From Chrysogorgia sp. JL179-B06 (lineage: Eukaryota; Cnidaria; Anthozoa; Scleralcyonacea; Chrysogorgiidae), in NCBI GenBank assembly GCA_035772405.1, contig JAYKKM010000228.1:403001-467000 (forward strand): a DNA stretch of 64,000 nt, in the 5' to 3' direction. The translations under genes were made by a program, and so were the position numbers. Under the pieces are notes generated by a model. It saw nothing but the letters and a program-made list of their open reading frames with translations. It had not been told where the DNA came from and did not search any database. Shown in pieces: positions 42,717-50,301 of the stretch (within the stretch, counting starts at the first letter, position 1; each line of letters starts with the position of its first letter).

Positions 42717-43415
42717 TCACACAATATACAGTTCCAATAGCACCGCGCCAACTTTGAGACCACCGTTGTTTGGTTTGACGCGAAACGTCATACTCGAGTA
42801 GACACCTTTTTTAATACCCACCTTAGACTCGATGTCCACATGACGTTGCACTGACCCCTTCAAAGACTGTTCGGTGGGTATTGGCAACGTTGTGATCACA
42901 TCGCTGCGCTTCCCATCGATACCCACATTGCTCTCGGTTTCAACAACGTCACACGAAACTTCAATGTACTTCAGACCTCTATACATGTCGACCTCGTTTG
43001 GGCTAGTGTGCCACTGTAAGTCGTTCTGAATCACCTCACCTCTCGCGAAACCAAGTAGAGGCCCAAGGGTGTCTAGCACAGCTGAGCTACTAACCTTGAT
43101 TCTACATTTACTCGTGGGCGTCAGTTTCTCTATCTCGAGATTCACCTTATGCTCGTTAGACTTATGTTTTAAGACTTTGACCAATGCGTCGAAGCTAAAG
43201 TACCCTTCACCCACTTTAATCTTTTTAAAAGAGCCAACCCTAGAGTCATCCAACGTAAAGACCTGAATGCTGTCGTCATTTGTCGTGTTATGATAGTCCC
43301 AAAACACAGTGGCTGTCTTGACCATAATGTATGGGTTATCGTGAATGACCATCATTGCGTTGTCAAAGGACACGACTTTTTCCGCTCCTTCAATGAATAC
43401 CGTCAACTTTCGCAT
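42717..43415 (-). CDS. Minor capsid (penton-like) protein
   Basis: 232 aa from ATG 43415 (MRKLTVFIEGAEKVV); the longer frame to 43475 overlaps the divergent gene and is less likely. LLGFARGEVIQNDLQWHTSP, NEVDMYRGLKYIEVSCDVVE and the end GGLKVGAVLLELYIV match the single-jelly-roll penton-like proteins of Polintons. Expected to form capsid vertices. Shares a short AT-rich spacer (43416-43439, with GTATAACATACGGTATATTAT) with the plus-strand gene, which looks like a bidirectional promoter. Confidence 0.85.
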   Translation of the reverse strand: MRKLTVFIEGAEKVVSFDNAMMVIHDNPYIMVKTATVFWDYHNTTNDDSIQVFTLDDSRVGSFKKIKVGEGYFSFDALVKVLKHKSNEHKVNLEIEKLTPTSKCRIKVSSSAVLDTLGPLLGFARGEVIQNDLQWHTSPNEVDMYRGLKYIEVSCDVVETESNVGIDGKRSDVITTLPIPTEQSLKGSVQRHVDIESKVGIKKGVYSSMTFRVKPNNGGLKVGAVLLELYIV

Positions 43416-43439
43416 TATGTATAACATACGGTATATTAT

Positions 43440-44852
43440 ATGCAGAAAGCCCTTCATGACTACTATGGAAAGCATTACGAACGCGCGATGGCGAACACAT
43501 CAAAGGCTACACACGACGCGAAGGCAGACCTCGTCAAAAAGTACCCTCACGCCACTTTAAGCAAATTCGAGTTCTATCCAAATATTTCACAAGATGGTAA
43601 AATCATGAGTGTCGACGTGTACTTCAGAAACAACGACATCCTCAGCACAGACATAACCAACACAACCTTCAAAAATGATAAGAACATGTGGAAGTGGCTG
43701 CACAATAGTAAGTTCCCAATAATATGGCAAGGCGGTGGAACTATCCAACCACTACCAAAAGGTCACAAGAACCACTGGGGGCTTTGGGATGGTTATCCAA
43801 CGGAAAACGTGTTAAATTATCCAGTGAATAACTTCAAAGTTTTTGTTAACCAAAATAGCTACTTCGTGTCAAAGCTACCAACCTTACAAATCACCACGTC
43901 AAAGACTGTGTCGAAGTGGGACGACAACGAATCTTACTACCGTGTTGTGTTTGCGACGTATTGTGCAAGTTTCTGTTGTGGAGTGTCGTTGCAACATTTA
44001 TCAGTGTCACAAGAAGTTCACCCCGTGGTCACAAGTGTGATGAGATTTCATTTGTACTTCACCATTAGGAGACTTCTCAGAAGAATGGAGGGTGGTGAGA
44101 CCATGAAATCAATAAGTAGAGAATTCAGCGCTTCCGAATTGTATGGTAAGATTTCTAAGATTCCCAGAAAACATTACTACCAGAGTAAAGTCCTGAGCGA
44201 TGGCACTCTAGGCGAATCCAGAGTCTACACACTCAACGACACCCATAACGATTATAAACGATACGTCGCGCGATTGTCAGACGGTTTCACCAACATTGGG
44301 CTACAATATCTAAATCAAAGCATAGAAGCCTTTGTGTACTCCACACTTGGTGCGCAAGCGAGAACACGTGTATCAGTCGTTGGTGGTTCTGCAGGGAGTT
44401 TAGAAACCCAACAAGAATTCCGCAAGTTGTTTTCTGACAGTGTTATCAACTATGACGTGTCGACATGGATTCTCAACATGAATAAATCGATTAGAGACAC
44501 CAACGTTGTCCAAAATCTTGCAGTGTCGCCAAGTACATGGTTAATGCCAAGTAACCTAGTGATTCTCAAGAATAAAATCGCTGGGTACAACAACTTATTA
44601 AAGATTGCTACAGAGTCTATGAGATTTGGAGTGAACACTCGCTTGAATGCAACAACACCAACGATTGCGGCTAAAAAAGTCCACCAAGAAAATGTGGTGA
44701 CTAACTTAGTAGCACCACCCGTGAAGAAAACAGTGACCAATCAAATAGCACGCACTACCAACACAAGTGAGTCAGACACGACAACGCTAGCGATAGTGTT
44801 AGGGTTCTCAGCAGTCTCTGGCTATCTACTAACCAAATACACCTTGAAGTAG
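43440..44852 (+). CDS. Conserved Polinton protein of unknown function, 470 aa
   Basis: ATG at 43440 in ATTATATGC. Regions: an N-terminal domain (LSKFEFYPNISQDGKIMSVD, WLHNSKFPIIWQGGG), a middle with FCCGVSLQHLSVSQEVHPVV and MRFHLYFTIRRLLRRMEGGE, then FSASELYGKISKIPRKHYYQ, GTLGESRVYTLNDTHNDYKR and a C-terminal hydrophobic segment TTTLAIVLGFSAVSGYLL (about 448-465). The last suggests membrane anchoring. It resembles a long uncharacterised protein I associate with other invertebrate Polintons, near the capsid genes, so a virion role is likely but unproved. The stop overlaps the start region of the fibre-like gene (TAGTGATGA). Confidence 0.75.
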   Translation: MQKALHDYYGKHYERAMANTSKATHDAKADLVKKYPHATLSKFEFYPNISQDGKIMSVDVYFRNNDILSTDITNTTFKNDKNMWKWLHNSKFPIIWQGGGTIQPLPKGHKNHWGLWDGYPTENVLNYPVNNFKVFVNQNSYFVSKLPTLQITTSKTVSKWDDNESYYRVVFATYCASFCCGVSLQHLSVSQEVHPVVTSVMRFHLYFTIRRLLRRMEGGETMKSISREFSASELYGKISKIPRKHYYQSKVLSDGTLGESRVYTLNDTHNDYKRYVARLSDGFTNIGLQYLNQSIEAFVYSTLGAQARTRVSVVGGSAGSLETQQEFRKLFSDSVINYDVSTWILNMNKSIRDTNVVQNLAVSPSTWLMPSNLVILKNKIAGYNNLLKIATESMRFGVNTRLNATTPTIAAKKVHQENVVTNLVAPPVKKTVTNQIARTTNTSESDTTTLAIVLGFSAVSGYLLTKYTLK

Positions 44853-44854
44853 TG

Positions 44855-45805
44855 ATGAGTCTAAACTATGGGTATGAGTCTGACGACCCTCACGATAAAA
44901 TACTAAAGAGAACGAAAAGACATCTGGACGAAGATCCCAAATTAAGTGTGACCGGTGGAAGGATGTCTGGACTAATAGACATGCAAGGCTCAGCGATAAA
45001 AAACGTAGCAGACCCAGTCGATGACTCAGACGCCGCAAACAAAAGAACTCTAGAGCAACTGCTATCAGGTTTCCTCAAGAGTCAGTCCTATAATGTTGTG
45101 CTCGACTTCAACGTTAGCACACACGCCTCGAAAAACGTGGAATTTCACACCAATGGTTCAAACAAAGTGAAAGCCATTGGTGAAACAAGTAAATTAGTGC
45201 AAAACAACCCAACCTATGGCCCTATTATTGGTGTTAACGGTGCAGGCCAAAGTTTCCTATCACCTGTGTTAACACCACTCCCACTTGAGTCAGGTCTTCA
45301 TTTTAACTGCCCGAGTATGCAGTGGTGTGATCTCTCCATTTTTGTCGTAGCGCGGTTACCTATGAGAGCCACAGGGTCAAATTGGGAGACAATTATATCA
45401 AACGACGACGGTCAGTGGGACAAGTTCGTGGGGTACAAGACTGGTATGACTAATGGACTCGCGTATGGTGGCAGCAACCCAGCAATGGAGAGCATATGCA
45501 CTATTCCAAGTGGTGTTGACATAAGTAAAATGCATATGATATCAATACACTGGCAAATGAGCAATTCACATGTCAGGGTCAACAACATCAAGTCAACCGA
45601 TTCAGACTTCATAGCGAACATGAAAAAGATAGGCACACCCTATGGAACAATTTTTGGGATACATCGACCAAGAATACCACTCGCACCTTACGCATACCCA
45701 TCGTTGATAGAATTCTACGGTGTGAAAATTGTGAGTGGTTACATGGCAAACCGAGACATCATAGTCATGGGTGGAAAAATGATGAAGGAATATGGTATAA
45801 AGTAA
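44855..45805 (+). CDS. Fibre/tail-spike-like protein, 316 aa
   Basis: ATG 44855. Basic N-terminus (KILKRTKRHLDED), then SGLIDMQGSAIKNVADPVDD SDAANKRTLEQL at about residues 37-68, which resembles the capsid-anchoring motif of phage tail fibres (GL..P....DAANK.Y). The remainder (ETIISNDDGQWDKFVGYKTG, HMISIHWQMSNSHVRVNN, YPSLIEFYGVKIVSGYM) looks like a beta-rich lectin/LamG fold. A host-binding spike on the Polinton virion is the natural reading; motif likeness only. The next gene starts directly at the stop. Confidence 0.65.
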   Translation: MSLNYGYESDDPHDKILKRTKRHLDEDPKLSVTGGRMSGLIDMQGSAIKNVADPVDDSDAANKRTLEQLLSGFLKSQSYNVVLDFNVSTHASKNVEFHTNGSNKVKAIGETSKLVQNNPTYGPIIGVNGAGQSFLSPVLTPLPLESGLHFNCPSMQWCDLSIFVVARLPMRATGSNWETIISNDDGQWDKFVGYKTGMTNGLAYGGSNPAMESICTIPSGVDISKMHMISIHWQMSNSHVRVNNIKSTDSDFIANMKKIGTPYGTIFGIHRPRIPLAPYAYPSLIEFYGVKIVSGYMANRDIIVMGGKMMKEYGIK

Positions 45806-46012
45806 ATGGGAGCGTGTTTTTCGAGACCCCATGAAATATACAAAATAAATAAAATGACTGACCACATGTTCAAAGCTGGTGGATCATTTGGCCGCGGTGA
45901 CGTAACTCTCGAGCTTCACGCTGAGATTGGTATGAGGTCTAAAAAGACTTACGGCAAACCTATTATGTTACCAGAATCAGACACTGTGGGAGTGGTAGGA
46001 GACGTGACCTAA
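45806..46012 (+). CDS. Small, probably myristoylated protein, 68 aa
   Basis: MGACFSRPHEIYKINK begins with Gly at 2 and Cys at 4, a textbook N-myristoylation plus palmitoylation signal. The ATG abuts the stop of the fibre-like gene with no spacer. The remainder (GGSFGRGDVTLELHAEIGMR) has no known domain. A membrane-tethered virion or matrix-like protein would fit its place between structural genes; inference. Confidence 0.68.
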   Translation: MGACFSRPHEIYKINKMTDHMFKAGGSFGRGDVTLELHAEIGMRSKKTYGKPIMLPESDTVGVVGDVT

Positions 46013-46018
46013 GTTAAA

Positions 46019-46186
46019 ATGGGTTGGTCTCAGCTTCGAAGATCTCAGCTTCGAAGATTTAGAAAGCTGGTTCGTAACATTAGAAACTTTTTCAGACGAA
46101 GCAAACCGAAGACTAATAAAACACATCTGATGCGTTGGTACACAACAAACCAGATCTATAAAAAACCTAGCGCCCACATCGAGTAG
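46019..46186 (+). CDS. Small very basic peptide, 55 aa
   Basis: ATG six bases after the previous stop. MGWSQLRRSQLRRFRKLVRN, then NFFRRSKPKTNKTHL and a Tyr/Lys-rich end; about a third of residues are Arg/Lys and SQLRR occurs twice. Composition resembles DNA-condensing core proteins of adenovirus type or an antimicrobial-like amphipathic helix. Followed by a T-run (46187-46196). Coding status rests on position, spacing and composition. Confidence 0.55.
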   Translation: MGWSQLRRSQLRRFRKLVRNIRNFFRRSKPKTNKTHLMRWYTTNQIYKKPSAHIE

Positions 46187-46214
46187 TTTTTTTTTTGTGG
46201 GAGACTATATAGTG

Positions 46215-46994
46215 ATGACTTCCGCAATACTCCAACTATTCGATTTCGACGGTCATCAAATCACGACGGTTAATCACAACGGTGACATATGGTTCAAAGC
46301 GAAAGAAGTCGCGAGCGCTCTAGGTTATGCTCGACCAAAAGATGCAGTGCACGACCACGTCGAACCTGACTGCAAAATGAAGATGGAACAAGCCTCGTTT
46401 ATCAACGAACTTGGGGTCTACTCGTTGGTGTTCTCGAGTAAAATGGAGCGTGCGAAACAGTTCGGAAGGTGGGTGCACTCAGAAGTCTTGCCAAGCGTTA
46501 GAAAGGGTTTAGCTGACGTTGGTCTCAAACACAATCAGTTTAAAATGATCACCGAGTTCGATCTTCACACGAAAGTCGTTGGCTTTCTTAGGAAATATTA
46601 TCCAGAAGCTATTTTGATAGCTGCTTGTGGTGAAAATCAAGACACCTCTGCGAAGAGAATAAATTCGTGGAAAAAAGGTTACCAACGTGGGACACCCGAC
46701 TTGATTATTGCCAATGCAAACCGACAGCATAGCGGGCTTGTGATTGAGTTCAAGAACCCAGGTGGCACAGGTAAGACATCCAAAGATCAAGACTCTCTTC
46801 TACTCAGATATAAGTCCGCTGGTTATCTAACATTGTTGTGTGACTCGTACGACGACGCTATTACTGCGATAATAAAATATTTCTTTGACATTGGGTTTCA
46901 ATGTTCCCAGTGTTTTCGTAAACTTAAAAATAAAGCAGCGTTAAGTAATCACGAGAGACACTATTGTAAAGAGACTTTTTTAGACAGTGAGTAA
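46215..46994 (+). CDS. BRO-N / VRR-NUC nuclease / zinc-finger fusion, 259 aa
   Basis: ATG 46215 in GACTATATAGTGATG; a GTG at 46197 is unlikely to be used. Residues about 1-100 form a BRO-N/Bro domain (GDIWFKAKEVASALGYARPK, ELGVYSLVFSSK, FGRWVHSEVLPSVRK), a DNA-binding module common in large DNA viruses and phages. Residues about 130-215 read GTPDLIIAN (159) and LVIEFKN (Glu178, Lys180), the PD-(D/E)XK pattern of VRR-NUC nucleases. A C-terminal finger CSQCFRKLKNKAALSNHERH follows from 230. Probably cuts or processes DNA during replication or repair. Three such modules in one Polinton protein is unusual. Open throughout. Confidence 0.85.
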   Translation: MTSAILQLFDFDGHQITTVNHNGDIWFKAKEVASALGYARPKDAVHDHVEPDCKMKMEQASFINELGVYSLVFSSKMERAKQFGRWVHSEVLPSVRKGLADVGLKHNQFKMITEFDLHTKVVGFLRKYYPEAILIAACGENQDTSAKRINSWKKGYQRGTPDLIIANANRQHSGLVIEFKNPGGTGKTSKDQDSLLLRYKSAGYLTLLCDSYDDAITAIIKYFFDIGFQCSQCFRKLKNKAALSNHERHYCKETFLDSE

Positions 46995-47252
46995 TGAGTC
47001 GAATCAGCGACCACTCTTGTTGTTGAGACGATGTTTAAAGTGACAACTGTTCTAGCATTTTTAAAAGACGTTTTTAACTCAATAAAAATATCTGCGAAAC
47101 TTTCTCTCAATGAAAATATTTGTGGAACCTTCTGACCACTGTGTGATGCGTGACTAATTTTACGTGTGTGTGAAAAAATGTTTCTATGAGACATTGGACG
47201 CTTCATGTGACCAATGTATAAATTTAATAAAGTGGGGTATCCGAGAACACCC
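46995..47252. other. Polinton spacer, no gene seen
   Basis: A minus-strand frame is open from 47359 to 46961 but overlaps the kinase gene and the nuclease gene's 3' end, and its sequence shows no domain. AATAAA at 47080-47085 (+) may end the plus-strand transcript; TTTATTAAATTTAT (minus) may end the kinase transcript. Confidence 0.4.
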
Positions 47253-47814
47253 TTAATTTTGTGTGGAAGGATGATGACGTCTGCACACTGCTCTGTATTG
47301 CTCAGCACCACCAACAAACGATGGTCCTGGATTATATCTCCAATTGAATGGCGCTTCAACAGTTGTTCCGCGAGTGTCGCGACAAACAGCGCAGTATGCT
47401 TTTAGAAATGTGATGTCGTCCGCTACTGAGAACAGTGTGTCGAGCTCACCAAGTCTTTTTAAGCGCTCTGTCGCTATGAGACCACAAATAATGACATGAA
47501 TGCCAGCTTTGATGTACTCACGAATAACTGGGAGTAGATCAGAGTACCAATGGCCTTCATCAATACCAATGACGTCGTAGCCAGCTAGCTCGAAAGAACT
47601 TGGGAGGTTGGTGATTAACTTTGTGGGTAAACTGTCTGATCCAACAACAATGGTCTGACGATGTGTGGAGAACGTGTGGTCAGTTCGTCTGGTGTCGCCT
47701 GCGTTGTTCATGTAAAGGACTCTAAGCCCTGATTTACTTAACGCGACTAACCTGCGGAGTTTTTCCTGCAAACATGGGACCAATCACGATTTCTAGTTTA
47801 CCAACTTTCTTCAT
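47253..47814 (-). pseudogene. tk: Thymidine kinase (TK1 type), frameshifted after the P-loop
   Basis: The ATG at 47814 opens a short frame with IVIGPMFAGKT (P-loop), then the frame breaks by one base near 47750-47765. The other frame carries RRLVALSKSGLRVLYMNNAG, GYDVIGIDEGHWYSD (Walker B/catalytic Glu region), IICGLIATE, the zinc motif KAYCAVC and the end GGAEQYRAVCRRHH. This is the cytosolic/viral TK1 family, which phosphorylates thymidine. GGGGGTATAGTAA lies directly upstream. As it stands the copy is broken, unless the break is a sequencing error. Confidence 0.88.
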
Positions 47815-47816
47815 GG

Positions 47817-47829
47817 TTACTATACCCCC
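47817..47829 (-). promoter_or_regulatory. TATA-like late-promoter motif
   Basis: Minus strand GGGGGTATAGTAA, two bases before the thymidine kinase ATG. Confidence 0.55.
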
Positions 47830-47844
47830 AGAGAAATATTTTTT

Positions 47845-48541
47845 TTATTGTGGTGGTGGTGGAAACCGTCGTTCGTTGTTAAATATCCGCTGAAGCTCTA
47901 AGTTTTTAAGATGGGACCGCGAGCTCTCATGTCTCAAGTGATGCGTTGGGCTACCGATGTCCATACCACATGGGTAGCACGTGTACGACTCTACGCCACT
48001 CATAGAATACTGGTGGATAGATGACCTTATGTGGTCGTCGATGCCGTCCGCACTCACTATATCGTAACACCCCGCCACACAAGCGTTAACGTCGCGGTTT
48101 GCGGCGAGCTCTAACCACGCTTTGATTTTGGTTGGGCATGGTTTCCATAGAAAGGTCGCTACGAACACTTCGAGGAAATTACCGAGTAATGTAGCGGTGG
48201 ACTCACGAGGGTTGTTCAAGTAGACACCACCCGCTAACATGAGGTACTTGAATGGTGAGTAACACCACACAGGGATTTTGCGAGCTAAGCTGTCAGCAAA
48301 CTCGTTGGCTTCATCCTCTTCAAGATTGATCCAAGCGACGTGAAGACGCTTCGTAAAGGAAATCTTAGAACTATGTAGTATTAACAACCCTTCGTCTCTG
48401 GGGTCGAACAATGTGTAGATTGACAAGTACTCTTTTAAGACGTCGGGTCCAGAGGCGTCTTGTGGGATAGACCACGTTGATAAAGTCTTCTCTCCGCAAG
48501 TGGACAAGATCTGCTTCGCTAACCTCTCGGGCTTGAGTCAT
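47845..48541 (-). CDS. U1-type zinc-finger protein, start damaged
   Basis: Open frame of 220 codons from a TTG at 48507; no in-frame ATG near the start. An ATG at 48541, right after GGGAGTATAGTAT, opens a different frame, so a one-base indel near the 5' end is likely. Body: KEYLSIYTLFDPRDEGLLIL, SISFTKRLHV-like region, PVWCYSPFKYLMLAGGVYLN. C-terminus CYPCGMDIGSPTHHLRHESS with spacing C-x2-C-x12-H-x5-H, the matrin/U1-type zinc finger, and a Pro tail. Unknown role; RNA or DNA binding inferred from the finger. Confidence 0.62.
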
Positions 48542-48554
48542 ATACTATACTCCC
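48542..48554 (-). promoter_or_regulatory. TATA-like late-promoter motif
   Basis: Minus strand GGGAGTATAGTAT ends exactly at the ATG at 48541. Similar GGGGGTATAGTAA is at 47817-47829 before the thymidine kinase, and GGAGTAGTATAAGTG at 49713-49727 before the zinc-ribbon gene. Confidence 0.55.
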
Positions 48555-48673
48555 AGAAAAAATCCTAATTTTTTTTAGTGCGTTTGGTTTGGAACTGTGA
48601 GATACCTGTGAGGTCAACTGTGAGACAACTGTGAGGTCAACTGTGAGTAAGATAACACGTGATAGTGTATTAG

Positions 48674-49021
48674 ATGGCTGAGGACTCACAGACGGCTGTT
48701 GAAGCGAAGATCACGGCTGATGTGAAAAGTGTTAAGGTGAAGGACCCAAAGCGTGTCGCTGCTGGTAAAAAGTTGGCTGAGATATCGAAAGCTGCGAAAG
48801 AAAAGAAAATGCGTGAAATGATAGTCAACGAAGAACGGGGTAGTGAGTGGAGCTATGGTTATATTGTTGGAACACTTGGTGTTATCATTGCCGCTGCTTC
48901 GCTATGGTACACAATTAGTAGTGAAAAAGAAACACAATTAGAGTCTGTGAGTACTACAGCAGCACCCGCGTCAGAAAGTTATAGAACTCGTCGCCCAACA
49001 CTCGACACATTTGATTCTTGA
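48674..49021 (+). CDS. Polinton membrane protein, 115 aa
   Basis: MAEDSQTAVEAKITADVKSV, then a Lys-rich helical stretch VKDPKRVAAGKKLAEISKAA, a single membrane segment YGYIVGTLGVIIAAASLWYT at about residues 56-75 and a Ser/Thr-rich tail. The DPKRVAAGKKLAE block resembles a recurrent short Polinton protein. First of three adjacent membrane-protein genes, probably co-transcribed; possibly inner virion membrane or minor capsid components. Confidence 0.7.
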   Translation: MAEDSQTAVEAKITADVKSVKVKDPKRVAAGKKLAEISKAAKEKKMREMIVNEERGSEWSYGYIVGTLGVIIAAASLWYTISSEKETQLESVSTTAAPASESYRTRRPTLDTFDS

Positions 49022-49036
49022 ACAAAACACACGACA

Positions 49037-49279
49037 ATGTATATGACTGCGATCGATCGAAAAGAACTCATGAACGAATTGTATGATGCGCTTCTTGTCA
49101 CGACTGGTGCTGTGGTAGTGAGTATGATTTCGAAAAAGGCTTTGGGGGAACCATTGGGAACACCAGAGACTGTGAAAGGTACAGTGAAACTTGCTGCAGC
49201 TGTTGGTGCAGGAACGCTGTTAGTAAAATGGGCGCAATCAAAAAAGTGGATACCGACAGATCCATTCAAATCAATGTAA
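49037..49279 (+). CDS. Polinton small membrane protein, 80 aa
   Basis: ATG 49037, 15 bases after the previous stop; the ATG at 49043 is an alternative. DRKELMNELYDALLVTTGAV begins a first hydrophobic segment; KGTVKLAAAVGAGTLLVKWA is a second, followed by KKWIPTDPF. Two short helices suggest a membrane or DNA-channel component. Unknown function, but recurrent in Polintons as far as I recall. Confidence 0.7.
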   Translation: MYMTAIDRKELMNELYDALLVTTGAVVVSMISKKALGEPLGTPETVKGTVKLAAAVGAGTLLVKWAQSKKWIPTDPFKSM

Positions 49280-49283
49280 GTTA

Positions 49284-49703
49284 ATGGTGAGTGTTGTGGC
49301 TGGAGGGATTTTTAATGCAGTGGCTTTTGCAGGCGCTGGCTTTATGTTTTCAAAGTTTAATCACACAGGCTATGAAGCTGAGATGAAAAGACACAACCAT
49401 GCGCTGGAGCAGTTAGCCAGTGCGAAAGAAGTGTGGTATGAAAATGAAATCGCTAAGAAAGATCAGATCCAGCGTTTGCGACAACAGCTCTCTGATGCTA
49501 ATGCTGACATCAATGACACAAACCACGCGTTGGAAGAACTTAGAAGCGTAATGACCATACGGTACAGCGGACGAGTGTTCACTGACCTCCCGAGGATTGC
49601 GGATTACTACCAACCGAGTGCGGAAATGAAAGAATACCAATTATTGTTTGTTGGTGCGTTAGGTTTGGGTAGTGGAATAGCGGTATGGGTACTCACTCAA
49701 TAA
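49284..49703 (+). CDS. Polinton coiled-coil membrane protein, 139 aa
   Basis: ATG 49284. Starts MVSVVAGGIFNAVAFAGAGF (hydrophobic), then coiled coil (NEIAKKDQIQRLRQQLSDAN, NDTNHALEELRS), then YQLLFVGALGLGSGIAVWVL, a C-terminal membrane segment. Follows the preceding gene by four bases, so it is surely in the same transcript. Likely structural. Confidence 0.7.
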   Translation: MVSVVAGGIFNAVAFAGAGFMFSKFNHTGYEAEMKRHNHALEQLASAKEVWYENEIAKKDQIQRLRQQLSDANADINDTNHALEELRSVMTIRYSGRVFTDLPRIADYYQPSAEMKEYQLLFVGALGLGSGIAVWVLTQ

Positions 49704-49712
49704 AAAAATGTT

Positions 49713-49727
49713 GGAGTAGTATAAGTG
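49713..49727 (+). promoter_or_regulatory. TATA-like late-promoter motif
   Basis: GGAGTAGTATAAGTG directly before the ATG at 49728. GTGTAGTATAAGTATAAGCC precedes the polymerase ATG at 50302 in the same way. Confidence 0.55.
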
Positions 49728-50291
49728 ATGGACAAACTTATGAGGCAGATGAGTTATGGTTTGACAATTGATGAGATCGTGAGTGAGACGCAAATTGAGT
49801 GTGGGGGCACCTCCAGGCTTTACTACTGCTCGGATTGTGACGTTGTGAAAAACATGACTGGTTGTGGTGGGTACGCGTGTCCAAAGTGTGGCGAAACCGA
49901 ATGGGGTTACACTCAGAGTTATAGTGACATGAGACTCACACGACTAAAAAGCGTTCACAAGCGGTCTTGGTGGATGGGGAGGAGACTACGGAATGTTGTG
50001 AAGTCTGAGCACCTTGAGTTGATAAAAGAGGACTTCTTGAAAGTTGTTAATGTGTTGTACTCGTGTGGGTTGATAAAGGGTAGAAACGTCAGCAGATACG
50101 GATACTACATTATTAGGTTGTGTCATAGAAGACAACTCGAGACACTCGAAAGGGTGTCAGACCTTAAAGACGGAAAAGTGAAAGAGAAGTTTGACGATAA
50201 TCTGTTTGGGGTGGTGTATCCAAAGTTGGGGTGGTGTGAAAGTAGCGATCGTTATTACAACGAGTGGGCTAAGAAAAAAAGTGTAGTATAA
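49728..50291 (+). CDS. Zinc-ribbon protein, 187 aa
   Basis: ATG 49728. Zinc ribbon CSDCDVVKNMTGCGGYACPK (Cys at about 34, 37, 51 and 54 of the protein), then a helical, basic C-terminal part (KSVHKRSWWMGRRLRNVVKS, GYYIIRLCHRRQLETLERVS). The ribbon-then-helices plan recalls poxvirus late transcription factor VLTF3-like proteins found in virus-like elements, but I see no decisive match, so this stays a guess. Preceded by its own promoter-like motif, 10 bases upstream of the polymerase promoter region. Confidence 0.6.
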   Translation: MDKLMRQMSYGLTIDEIVSETQIECGGTSRLYYCSDCDVVKNMTGCGGYACPKCGETEWGYTQSYSDMRLTRLKSVHKRSWWMGRRLRNVVKSEHLELIKEDFLKVVNVLYSCGLIKGRNVSRYGYYIIRLCHRRQLETLERVSDLKDGKVKEKFDDNLFGVVYPKLGWCESSDRYYNEWAKKKSVV

Positions 50292-50300
50292 GTATAAGCC
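50283..50300 (+). promoter_or_regulatory. TATA-like motif upstream of polB
   Basis: GTAGTATAAGTATAAGCC ends one base before the ATG at 50302; same core as at 49713-49727 and as the TIR terminus AGTAGTATAGAG. Confidence 0.5.
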
Positions 50301-50301
50301 A

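Noticed and set aside
46961..47359. 132-codon minus-strand frame as an extra Polinton gene
   Set aside because: It overlaps the end of the thymidine kinase gene and the stop of the nuclease gene, and shows no domain or sensible composition.
47253..47814. Programmed frameshifting in the thymidine kinase
   Set aside because: The break falls within or just after the P-loop with no overlap of useful frames or slippery context; mutation or sequencing error is simpler.
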